From contig NZ_AJVC01000003.1 in NCBI RefSeq assembly GCF_000261365.1, forward strand, positions 558,001 to 622,000: a stretch of 64,000 nucleotides of DNA. Direction: 5' to 3'. This DNA is from Herbaspirillum sp. GW103 (GTDB lineage: Bacteria > Pseudomonadota > Gammaproteobacteria > Burkholderiales > Burkholderiaceae_D). The notes below the pieces were generated by a model, which ran no database searches, was not told where the DNA came from, and saw nothing but the letters and a program-made list of their open reading frames with translations. Below are positions 57,615 through 64,000 of this stretch, piece after piece. The stretch's first letter is position 1; each line of letters begins with the position of its first letter. Position numbers and translations under genes: made by a program.

Positions 57615-58595
57615 ATGAGTAAATCGACAACGACTTTTCTGGGCTTCGAGCAGGCCATCGCCGAGCTGGATGCCAAGATTGAAGAGTTGCGTTTTGTACA
57701 GGACGATTCGGCCGTCGACATCTCCGAAGAGATCGAGCGCCTGGTCAAGAAGAGCCAGCAGCTGACCAAGGACATCTACGCCAAGCTCACGCCCTGGCAG
57801 GTTTCCCAGATTGCGCGCCATCCGCAGCGTCCCTACACCATGGACTACGTGCGCGAGATCTTCACCGACTTCCACGAACTGCACGGCGACCGCACCTTTG
57901 CGGACGACCAGTCCATCGTCGGCGGTCTGGCCCGGTTCAACGGCCAGGCCTGCATGGTGATCGGCCACCAGAAGGGGCGCGACACCAAGGAACGCGCCAT
58001 GCGCAACTTCGGCATGCCCAAGCCGGAAGGCTATCGCAAGGCCATGCGCCTGATGAAGGTCGCCGAAAAGTTCGGTTTACCGATTTTTACCTTCGTTGAC
58101 ACCCCCGGTGCCTTCCCCGGCATCGATGCTGAAGAGCGCGGCCAGTCCGAAGCCATCGGCCACAATCTCTACGTGATGGCCGAACTGAAGGTGCCGCTCA
58201 TTGCCACCATCATCGGTGAAGGCGGTTCCGGCGGTGCGCTGGCCATCGCCGTGGGCGACTCGGTGCTGATGCTGCAATATGCGACCTATTCGGTGATCTC
58301 GCCGGAAGGCTGCGCTTCCATCCTCTGGAAGACCGCCGACCGCGCCGCCGATGCGGCCGAAGCGCTGGGCCTGACCGCGCATCGCCTGAAGGCCATTGGC
58401 CTCATCGACAAGATCGTCAACGAGCCGCTGGGCGGCGCCCATCGCGATCCCAAGCAGATGGCCGGACTGCTCAAGCGCGCGCTGTCGGATTCGCTGCGCC
58501 AGTTCCAGGGCATGAAGACCAAGGACCTGCTGGCTGCGCGTCACGAAAAGCTGATGGCCTATGGCAAGTTCAAGGAACTCAATTCGGCCGAGTAA
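57615..58595 (+). CDS. accA: Acetyl-CoA carboxylase, carboxyltransferase subunit alpha
   Basis: A 326-residue AccA, half of the carboxyltransferase that makes malonyl-CoA. It has the N-terminal [16 protein letters not shown] helix, [22 protein letters not shown], and [16 protein letters not shown] oxyanion glycines. A good ribosome site (AAAAAGGAA) precedes the ATG. A TATACT -10-like box lies at 57486. The gap from 57434 holds no gene. Confidence 0.97.
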   Translation: MSKSTTTFLGFEQAIAELDAKIEELRFVQDDSAVDISEEIERLVKKSQQLTKDIYAKLTPWQVSQIARHPQRPYTMDYVREIFTDFHELHGDRTFADDQSIVGGLARFNGQACMVIGHQKGRDTKERAMRNFGMPKPEGYRKAMRLMKVAEKFGLPIFTFVDTPGAFPGIDAEERGQSEAIGHNLYVMAELKVPLIATIIGEGGSGGALAIAVGDSVLMLQYATYSVISPEGCASILWKTADRAADAAEALGLTAHRLKAIGLIDKIVNEPLGGAHRDPKQMAGLLKRALSDSLRQFQGMKTKDLLAARHEKLMAYGKFKELNSAE

Positions 58596-58625
58596 TCGTC
58601 CGCGTTCCGTTCACGTCATTGCAGG

Positions 58626-58660
58626 CGCCAGCGATTGCTTCGCTGGCGTTTGTCTTTTCC
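58626..58660 (+). terminator. Terminator after accA
   Basis: Perfect 9-bp stem CGCCAGCGA/TCGCTGGCG with a 5-base loop and TTTGTCTTTT tail. It lies just before the tilS start, so tilS may rely on read-through or its own promoter. Confidence 0.8.
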
Positions 58661-58676
58661 GGCACCGCTTTTTCTC

Positions 58677-60101
58677 ATGTCCGATCATCCCTCTCTTTCT
58701 TCCTCCCCGGGCAAGCTGCCACAGGTATTGCAGGCATTGCAGGCCACGCTGGCTGCCGCCGGTTTCGATCCCGCGCGGGACACGCTGGCCGTGGCCTTCA
58801 GCGGCGGGCTCGATTCCACGGTCTTGCTGGAAGTGGCCGCGCAGTGGCAACGTGAGCAGGGTGCATCACTGGTGGCGCTGCATGTGCATCATGGGCTCTC
58901 GCCCCATGCGGATGCCTGGCTGGCCCATGTCGAAGATCGTTGTGCGCGGCATGGCATCACCTGCGCGCATGAGCGTGTGCAGCTGGAGCGGGTAGCCGAC
59001 AGCGGCGTGGAAGAAGCGGCGCGGCTGGCGCGTTACGCTGCATTGGGGCGGCTGTGCCGGGCGCACGGCGCACGTCTGCTGCTCACCGCCCATCATCTCG
59101 ACGACCAGGCCGAAACCGTGCTGCTGCAACTGCTGCGCGGCAGTGGCCTGGCGGGGATGTCGGGCATGGATCAATGCAGTACCGCTGCGGCGCTGCTGGG
59201 CGATCCGCAGACCATGATTGCGCGGCCCTTCCTGGCACTTGCGCGCGCGCAGCTGGAAGCGTGTGCTCGTGCCTGGTCGCTGAGCTGGATCGAGGATGAG
59301 TCCAACAGCGATCCGCGCTACACCCGCAATGCCTTGCGTCATCAGGTCATGCCCGCGCTCGCTCAGGTCTTCCCCGGATATCAGCAACGTCTGGCACGCG
59401 CCGCCGGACACGCGCAGGGCGCGCAGGTATTGCTGCGCGAAGTGGCCCAAGAGGATCTGGCGCAATGTCGCCAGGACGATCATCTGCGCATGCCAGCACT
59501 GCGCGCCTTGAGCGAGCAGCGCTTTCTCAATCTGATGCGTCACTGGTTCGGGCTGCGCGGCATGCGCATGCCCTCGGCGGCGTGGATGCAGGAGATGCGC
59601 ACGCAATTGCTGCAGGCCGATGTGGAGGCCCAGTTGTGCGTCTCCCACCCCGATGGCGAAGTGCATCGCTATCGCGAACGCGTGTTCCTGGCACCGCGCC
59701 GCCGTCTGCCCGATGAGGGCGCGGCCTTGTCGCTGCGCTGGAGCGGGCAGGCGCAGGTGCAGGTGCCGGCCTTCTACGGCACGCTGCACTTCGACCCGAT
59801 TGCGCCAGGGGATGCGCGGCCCGGTTTCGATGCGCACTGGCTGCGTGCCCAATCCTTGCTGGTGTGCGGGCGCAGCGGTGGCGAACGCATCAGGCTGGCC
59901 GCCAACCGCCCGGCGCGCAGCCTCAAGCAGCAGTACCAGAGCGCCGATGTGCCCGCCTGGGAACGCCCTTATCTGCCGCTGGTATGGGCGGGTGAAGCCT
60001 TGCTGTTTGCGGCCGGGGTGGGCATGGACTGCGAGCATTTCGCCGACATTGCCGCCGCTGCCGCATCGGAGCGCATCGCCTTGCGCTGGCAGCAGGACTG
60101 A
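58677..60101 (+). CDS. tilS: tRNA(Ile)-lysidine synthase
   Basis: A 474-residue TilS that converts the AUA-reading tRNA-Ile wobble cytidine to lysidine. The PP-loop is VAFSGGLDSTVLLE (residues 39–52), followed by HVHHGLSPHAD and LLTAHHLDDQAETVLLQLLRGSGLAGMSGM, quoted in two family motifs. The C-terminal domains contain RSGGERIRLAANRPARSLKQ. The ATG at 58677 gives the usual length. Confidence 0.95.
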   Translation: MSDHPSLSSSPGKLPQVLQALQATLAAAGFDPARDTLAVAFSGGLDSTVLLEVAAQWQREQGASLVALHVHHGLSPHADAWLAHVEDRCARHGITCAHERVQLERVADSGVEEAARLARYAALGRLCRAHGARLLLTAHHLDDQAETVLLQLLRGSGLAGMSGMDQCSTAAALLGDPQTMIARPFLALARAQLEACARAWSLSWIEDESNSDPRYTRNALRHQVMPALAQVFPGYQQRLARAAGHAQGAQVLLREVAQEDLAQCRQDDHLRMPALRALSEQRFLNLMRHWFGLRGMRMPSAAWMQEMRTQLLQADVEAQLCVSHPDGEVHRYRERVFLAPRRRLPDEGAALSLRWSGQAQVQVPAFYGTLHFDPIAPGDARPGFDAHWLRAQSLLVCGRSGGERIRLAANRPARSLKQQYQSADVPAWERPYLPLVWAGEALLFAAGVGMDCEHFADIAAAAASERIALRWQQD

Positions 60102-60152
60102 ATCGAGCCGGCGATGCGAAACGCTGCCTGGATCAACAACGCCAAATGATAT

Positions 60153-60192
60153 AAAAAATATCGCCCCCGTACCTCATGGTGCGGGGGCGATA
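60153..60192 (-). terminator. Terminator of the small exported protein gene
   Basis: Eleven-base stem TATCGCCCCCG/CGGGGGCGATA with T-rich tail on the minus strand (ATAAAAAATA on plus). It may also end tilS from the other side. Confidence 0.8.
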
Positions 60193-60263
60193 CTCCTGTC
60201 ATCCCTGACATGTCCGGGCATCAGAGAACACTGGCGCCCGGGGTGGTGCTCCTTGCGGACGGC

Positions 60264-60542
60264 TTACTTGGCGGCGCCGTCAGCTGCCGGCTTGGCTTCA
60301 GTACCGGCGGCTTCCTTCTTCTCGGCCTTTTTCTCTGCCTTCTTCGCAGTCTTGCCTTCAGCCTTCTTTTCCGACTTCTTGTGCTTGGCGTGATGTTCCG
60401 CCTTGGCCTTCGGTGCGGTCTCGGTCTTGGCGGCTTCGGCCTTGGCCGGGGCAGCGGCGGGCGCTGCTGCGCCGGTCTGGGCGAACACCGGCAGGGTCAG
60501 GGCCGACAGCAGGGAAGCGAGGATGATGGTCTTGGTTTTCAT
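60264..60542 (-). CDS. Small exported Ala/Lys-rich protein, paralogue A
   Basis: A 92-residue protein with a signal peptide (about 1–21, ending VFAQ). The mature part is almost only Ala, Lys, Glu, Pro and His, with a HHAKHKKSEKKAE motif, reminiscent of acid-shock Asr-like proteins. It is a tandem paralogue of the gene at 60647–60892, including the ribosome site AAGGACAT before the ATG. Function unknown; a charge-buffering or stress role is possible. Confidence 0.75.
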   Translation of the reverse strand: MKTKTIILASLLSALTLPVFAQTGAAAPAAAPAKAEAAKTETAPKAKAEHHAKHKKSEKKAEGKTAKKAEKKAEKKEAAGTEAKPAADGAAK

Positions 60543-60646
60543 GGTGATGTCCTTTCAGAGACAAGTGTCTGTTTGCGTCAGTAGTACTGTGTGTACGGTG
60601 TGTGCTGCGTGTCTGTCAGGTGTACCGGGAGTGGCCCGGTACAGTC

Positions 60647-60892
60647 TTACTTGGTCTTGGCTGCCGTATCGGCGGCGTCCTTCTTTTCAGTCTTGGCTTC
60701 GGACTTCTTGGCCGACTTCTTGTGCTTGGCGTGATGGCTGGTCTTGGCCTTGTGTGCGGTGTCGGTCTTGCCGGCTTCCGCCTTGGCCGTGGCTGCTGCT
60801 GGCGCGGCCGGCGCAGTGCTGCCGGTCTGGGCGAACACCGGCAGGGCCAGTGCGGTCAGCAGGGAAGCGACGATGACGGATTTGGTTTTCAT
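60647..60892 (-). CDS. Small exported Ala/Lys-rich protein, paralogue B
   Basis: An 81-residue protein like its neighbour: signal peptide (MKTKSVIVASLLTALALPVFA, first 20 or so residues), then Ala/Thr/Lys-rich sequence with HHAKHKKSAKKSE. The two share the signal peptide, the His/Lys motif and the leader, but differ in tail length and composition. The 104-bp gap between them is TG-rich and holds no gene. Confidence 0.75.
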   Translation of the reverse strand: MKTKSVIVASLLTALALPVFAQTGSTAPAAPAAATAKAEAGKTDTAHKAKTSHHAKHKKSAKKSEAKTEKKDAADTAAKTK

Positions 60893-61107
60893 GGCAATGT
60901 CCTTTAGAAAGTGGTTGTTACGCTCGGCGCTTGATTTTGCGTAATCGCTTCATCGTTTCGTGTCGCCTTGCTTCCTATAACGAGCCGTCGACCTGAAGGA
61001 CGACGTGAAAGTGTTTCAATTCATCGTGTATTTGTAAGCATTCGTTGCAGCTTTGCTTATAATGGTCGACTCCCCATTCCACGCTGCGCCCTCCGACCGA
61101 GTTCTTC

Positions 61108-61767
61108 ATGGCTTATCAAACCTGGATCACCTTTTTCTTCGCTGCCTGCCTCATTGCCATCTCGCCCGGTTCGGGCGCCGTGCTGTCGATGAGCCACGGT
61201 CTCAATTACGGCCTGCGCCGCACCACGGCCACCATTCTCGGACTGGAAATCGCGCTGGTGGTGGTTCTCATCATCGCCGGTGCCGGTGTGGGCTCGCTGC
61301 TGGTGGCCTCCGAAACCGCCTTCAACGTGGTCAAGATTGCCGGTGCCCTGTACCTGATCTATCTCGGTTTCTCGCAGTGGCGCGCGCCCGTGCCGTCCGA
61401 GCAGGAAGGCGAAGCCATCGACGCCGCCAATGCCGTGGCCCGCGCCCAGCGCGGCCAGCACTGGTGGCAGCGCTGCATGACGGGCTTTCTCACCAACGCC
61501 ACCAACCCCAAGGGCATTGTCTTCATGGTGGCGGTGCTGCCGCAGTTCATCGACCACGAGCGCCCGCTGTGGCTGCAATTGCTGGTGCTGGCCGTGACCA
61601 TGGTGGCGGTGGATCTGGTGGTCATGCACGGCTATGCCTTCGCGGCCAGCCGTCTGCAGCGCTTCTTCCGCAGCCAGAAGGCGATCAAGGCGCAGAACCG
61701 TTTCTTCGGCGGGGTGCTCATGCTGGTGGGCGCCGGCCTGTTCTTCTTCAAGCGCGCCCAGCACTGA
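61108..61767 (+). CDS. LysE/RhtB family amino acid exporter
   Basis: A 219-residue membrane exporter with six predicted helices. The family N-terminus is FFAACLIAISPGSGAVLSMSHG, and the loop GFLTNATNPKGIVFMVAVLPQF is diagnostic. The frame is close to homoserine/threonine exporters (RhtB). It is followed by a strong bidirectional terminator. Confidence 0.93.
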   Translation: MAYQTWITFFFAACLIAISPGSGAVLSMSHGLNYGLRRTTATILGLEIALVVVLIIAGAGVGSLLVASETAFNVVKIAGALYLIYLGFSQWRAPVPSEQEGEAIDAANAVARAQRGQHWWQRCMTGFLTNATNPKGIVFMVAVLPQFIDHERPLWLQLLVLAVTMVAVDLVVMHGYAFAASRLQRFFRSQKAIKAQNRFFGGVLMLVGAGLFFFKRAQH

Positions 61768-61788
61768 TCGCGGCGCCGCGCAGACAAC

Positions 61789-61820
61789 AAAAAACCCGCA
61801 AGCTGCCTTGCGGGTTTTTT
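61789..61820. terminator. Bidirectional terminator
   Basis: Perfect 14-bp stem AAAAAACCCGCAAG/CTTGCGGGTTTTTT with CTGC loop, giving T-runs on both strands. It separates the convergent LysE and PsiF-like genes. Confidence 0.93.
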
Positions 61821-61872
61821 GTTGATCGGCTTGATCGGCCCGATCGGGCCGGGCCGGATGACGGTGGACGCC

Positions 61873-62163
61873 TTACTTCTTCTTCAGGCAGGACGACATG
61901 AAAGCCTTGCGCTCATCGCCCTTCTTGCCGGCAGCGTCGGCGTTACATTGCTTCATCTTGTCCTGCTGGGTGGCCGGCTTGGGCTGTTCCTTCTTCAGGC
62001 AGGAGGACATGAAAGCCTTGCGCTCGTCGCCCTTCTTGCCGGCAGCATCGGCGTTACATTGCTTCATCTTGTTCTGCTGGGCATTCTGCGCCATGGCGGG
62101 AGAACTGAGCAGCAGCGGGGCAGCCAGCGCGAACGAGGTCATGGCGAAGAGCATTTTTTTCAT
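61873..62163 (-). CDS. psiF: PsiF repeat protein
   Basis: A 96-residue exported protein: signal peptide (about 1–25, ending AMA) and two PsiF repeats, each with KMKQCNADAAGKKGDERK and FMSSCLKK and so a pair of cysteines. The two repeats are also nearly identical at DNA level (about 61879–61961 and 61989–62071), which marks a recent internal duplication or gene conversion. PsiF is phosphate-starvation inducible in E. coli; its role is unknown. Confidence 0.9.
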   Translation of the reverse strand: MKKMLFAMTSFALAAPLLLSSPAMAQNAQQNKMKQCNADAAGKKGDERKAFMSSCLKKEQPKPATQQDKMKQCNADAAGKKGDERKAFMSSCLKKK

Positions 62164-62253
62164 GGAAGACTCCCTGGGGCAAGGTGGATTCGTGGGTCTG
62201 ATCGGTATGATTCTTCAGACGGGAGCATTACAGCATGAAAGTTTATGTCCTGA

Positions 62254-62643
62254 CTAGCGCACGCAGTTGAGATCGCCTTCCTTGCAGCCTGCCAGCGCCT
62301 TCAGTTCATCGGTACGGTGACGGGTCTTCTCGGCCAGGCAGGTTTGCAGGGCCAGTGCGGCAGCGGACCCGCCCGCACTGGCCGAACTTTCAAAGCGGCA
62401 GGACAGGTCGCGGTACTTCAGCCAGGCCAGTTGCACCTCGCGCAGCTTGTTTTGCTGTGCCTTGTTGAGTTTGTCGCGATAGGCCATATAAGTGGCATTG
62501 AGGTCCGCGTCGTTATGGGTCAAAGTCTCCGAGGCACAAGCGTTCATCTCGGCCTGGGTGGCGGCCTGGGTGCAATCAGCGGCAAAGGCGCTGCCGGCAC
62601 ACAGCAACAGGGCGGCGGCCAGCAGGGACAGGGGGGCTTTCAT
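62254..62643 (-). CDS. Lysozyme inhibitor LprI-like protein (DUF1311)
   Basis: A 129-residue exported protein with a signal peptide (about 1–21, ending AFA). The DUF1311/LprI core is visible: DCTQAATQAEMNACASE, DLNATYMAYRDKL, LREVQLAWLKYRDLSCRFE and the late TCLAEKTRHRTDEL, with six cysteines. Family members inhibit lysozyme or are of unknown role. Confidence 0.85.
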   Translation of the reverse strand: MKAPLSLLAAALLLCAGSAFAADCTQAATQAEMNACASETLTHNDADLNATYMAYRDKLNKAQQNKLREVQLAWLKYRDLSCRFESSASAGGSAAALALQTCLAEKTRHRTDELKALAGCKEGDLNCVR

Positions 62644-62862
62644 CGGTGGGAACTCCAGTTTCTCAGGCGGCGAGACTGCACAGGCGGTGCCGCGGGCCAG
62701 AGATCGCAGGGCCGGCGGGGTGCTTGCAGCTTGTCGGGATAAAATGACATTTTGCCTGTCTTAGAAGAAGACAGGGCAGTGCGGTTCGGCCGTTTTTGCG
62801 ACGAAATTGCAACAAGTCGTATCTGATTTTCCCTGTCCAACCCTTTTTCAGGAGTAGTGCAG

Positions 62863-63213
62863 ATGGGATTGAGCTGGCTATCGGCCATCAAATTGATTCC
62901 CTGGGGGGATGTGGTCCAGGCCACCCCGGGTATCGTCAAGGGCGCGCGTGAGCTGTGGTCGCGCACGCGCAAGGCCAAGACGGCAGTCGATGCCGCACCG
63001 GCCGCACCGGTGGGCGGCGAGCTCGGCCAGTTGGCCCAGCGCATCGCCCAGCTGGAAGCCGAGCAGCTCGACGCCAGCCAGCTGATCAACACCCTGGCCG
63101 AGCAGAATGCGCAACTGGTGGCCATCATGGATGGCATGCGGCGCCGCCTGCGCATGCTGGGTGCGGCCTGCGTACTGCTGGCCGTGGGCGTGGTGGCGGT
63201 GTGGCTGCGCTGA
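62863..63213 (+). CDS. Coiled-coil protein with C-terminal membrane anchor
   Basis: A 116-residue protein: N-terminal amphipathic part (SWLSAIKLIPWGDVV), a basic linker, a coiled coil (about 54–88, LAQRIAQLEAEQLDASQLI), and one C-terminal helix (about 98–115). That makes it a tail-anchored inner-membrane protein with a cytoplasmic coil. Ribosome site CAGGAG precedes it. No family recognised; it sits 91 bp before the FtsX-like permease gene on the same strand. Confidence 0.7.
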   Translation: MGLSWLSAIKLIPWGDVVQATPGIVKGARELWSRTRKAKTAVDAAPAAPVGGELGQLAQRIAQLEAEQLDASQLINTLAEQNAQLVAIMDGMRRRLRMLGAACVLLAVGVVAVWLR

Positions 63214-63304
63214 TGGCGGCCTGCGTCTTTCGTGATGGCGGACTCGCCGTTCCTGCTTCACGACTCCTGATTCCCGATTCCTGATTTCTTACGACTGGCC
63301 CTGC

Positions 63305-64000
63305 ATGTTCCAACAAGCACTGCGCATGACCCTGCGCGACTGGCGCACCGGTGAGCTGCGCTTCCTGCTGATCGCCCTGATCGTGGCGGTGGCCGCGCTG
63401 TCCTCGGTCGGTTTCTTCGTCGATCGCATGCGCGCCGGGATGACGCGCGATGCCCACCAGCTGCTGGGGGCCGATCTGCTGATCGCGGCCGACCAGCCAC
63501 TGCCATCCTCCTGGCTGCAGCAGGCCAGCGGGCAGCGCCTGCTGCAGGCGCAGACCCAGGTCTTTCCCAGCATGGCCCAGGCCGGGGAGGGCGATGCGGC
63601 GCGCTCGGTGCTGTCCTCCATCAAGGCCGTCACGGCGGGCTATCCCTTGCGCGGCCAGCTGCGACTGGAAGGCAAGGACGGACACGACCGGCCCGCCGAT
63701 GGCATCCCGCAGGCCGGTACGGTATGGGTGGATCCGCAGATCCTGTCGCAGCTCGACGTGAAGCTCGGCGATACCTTGAAACTGGGTGATTTGCCGTTGA
63801 AGATCGCCGCCGTCATCTCGGTCGAGCCGGATCGCGGCAGCGCCTTCGTCAACTTCGCGCCGCGCGTGATGGTCAATGAGGCCGATCTGGCCGCCACGCA
63901 CCTGGTGCAGGTCGGTTCGCGCGTGACATATCGCTTGTTGATCGCCGGACCCGTCGAGGCCGTGCAGCGTTACCAGCAGCAGATCGAAGGCCAGATCGAG
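63305..64000 (+). CDS. FtsX-type ABC permease (YbbP-like), N-terminal part
   Basis: Open to the window edge; 232 residues are visible. One membrane helix near residues 20–40 (LRFLLIALIVAVAALSSVGF) is followed by a MacB-like periplasmic domain that includes LLGADLLIAADQPLPSSW and VWVDPQILSQLDVKLGD. This fits the large YbbP-type permeases that work with a YbbA ATPase. The missing part should hold the remaining helices. Confidence 0.88.
   Translation, partial: MFQQALRMTLRDWRTGELRFLLIALIVAVAALSSVGFFVDRMRAGMTRDAHQLLGADLLIAADQPLPSSWLQQASGQRLLQAQTQVFPSMAQAGEGDAARSVLSSIKAVTAGYPLRGQLRLEGKDGHDRPADGIPQAGTVWVDPQILSQLDVKLGDTLKLGDLPLKIAAVISVEPDRGSAFVNFAPRVMVNEADLAATHLVQVGSRVTYRLLIAGPVEAVQRYQQQIEGQIE

Overview
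The window is high-GC chromosomal DNA of a betaproteobacterium. Gene content and order (parE–lytic transglycosylase–parC, rnr–rlmB, cysE/lpxH/ppiB, pmbA divergent from yjgA, accA–tilS) fit Burkholderiales. The whole picture fits Oxalobacteraceae best, most likely Herbaspirillum. This rests on recognised protein families and synteny only; no 16S gene is present.

Layout. (1) 1–3.4 kb: an ABC-2 efflux permease, a small membrane protein, a broken antitoxin gene, and a three-gene type VI secretion cargo module (PAAR spike, Tae4 amidase, membrane immunity candidate) joined by ATGA overlaps. (2) 3.5–8.8 kb: topoisomerase IV genes parE and parC with an exported lytic transglycosylase between them. 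(3) 9–13.8 kb: an amide-catabolism locus (LysR regulator, MFS transporter, DUF2848 protein, amidase). (4) 14.2–23.6 kb: an eight-gene operon coupling an RpiR-type regulator, a Gsi-type peptide ABC importer and three different peptidases (isoaspartyl peptidase, DmpA-type aminopeptidase, M55 D-aminopeptidase). (5) 23.6–24.6 kb: an Xre/RES toxin–antitoxin pair with a readable promoter and operator. (6) 24.6–27.1 kb: panE-like reductase, an orphan octaproline membrane protein, and two nested palindromic, MITE-like elements that share a covarying core. (7) 27.1–35.4 kb: a second peptide importer operon (SBP–B–C–D–F) with a cytoplasmic gamma-glutamyltransferase and a GntR regulator, with a likely operator upstream. 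(8) 35.3–38.9 kb: an OhrR-type regulator beside an exported alpha/beta hydrolase, plus other hydrolases. (9) 38.9–46 kb: mogA, darP, pmbA, a GNAT, a DHA2 efflux pump, photolyase, and a tRNA-Leu(CAG) with a duplicated terminator. (10) 46–64 kb: housekeeping genes (rnr, rlmB, cysE, lpxH, ppiB, cysS, alkA-like, accA, tilS), an envelope operon with two Cds6-like proteins, small exported proteins, a LysE exporter, and the start of an FtsX-type permease.

How it works together. Most of the accessory content is about capturing nitrogen and carbon from unusual amides and peptides: amides (3), isoaspartyl, beta and D peptides (4), and gamma-glutamyl peptides (7). Each set has its own regulator and hydrolase. 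The Tae4 module and the RES system are the conflict-related parts. The least explained features are the two nested palindromic elements at 26.6–27.1 kb, the eight-gene isopeptide operon, and the putative Tae4 immunity protein.
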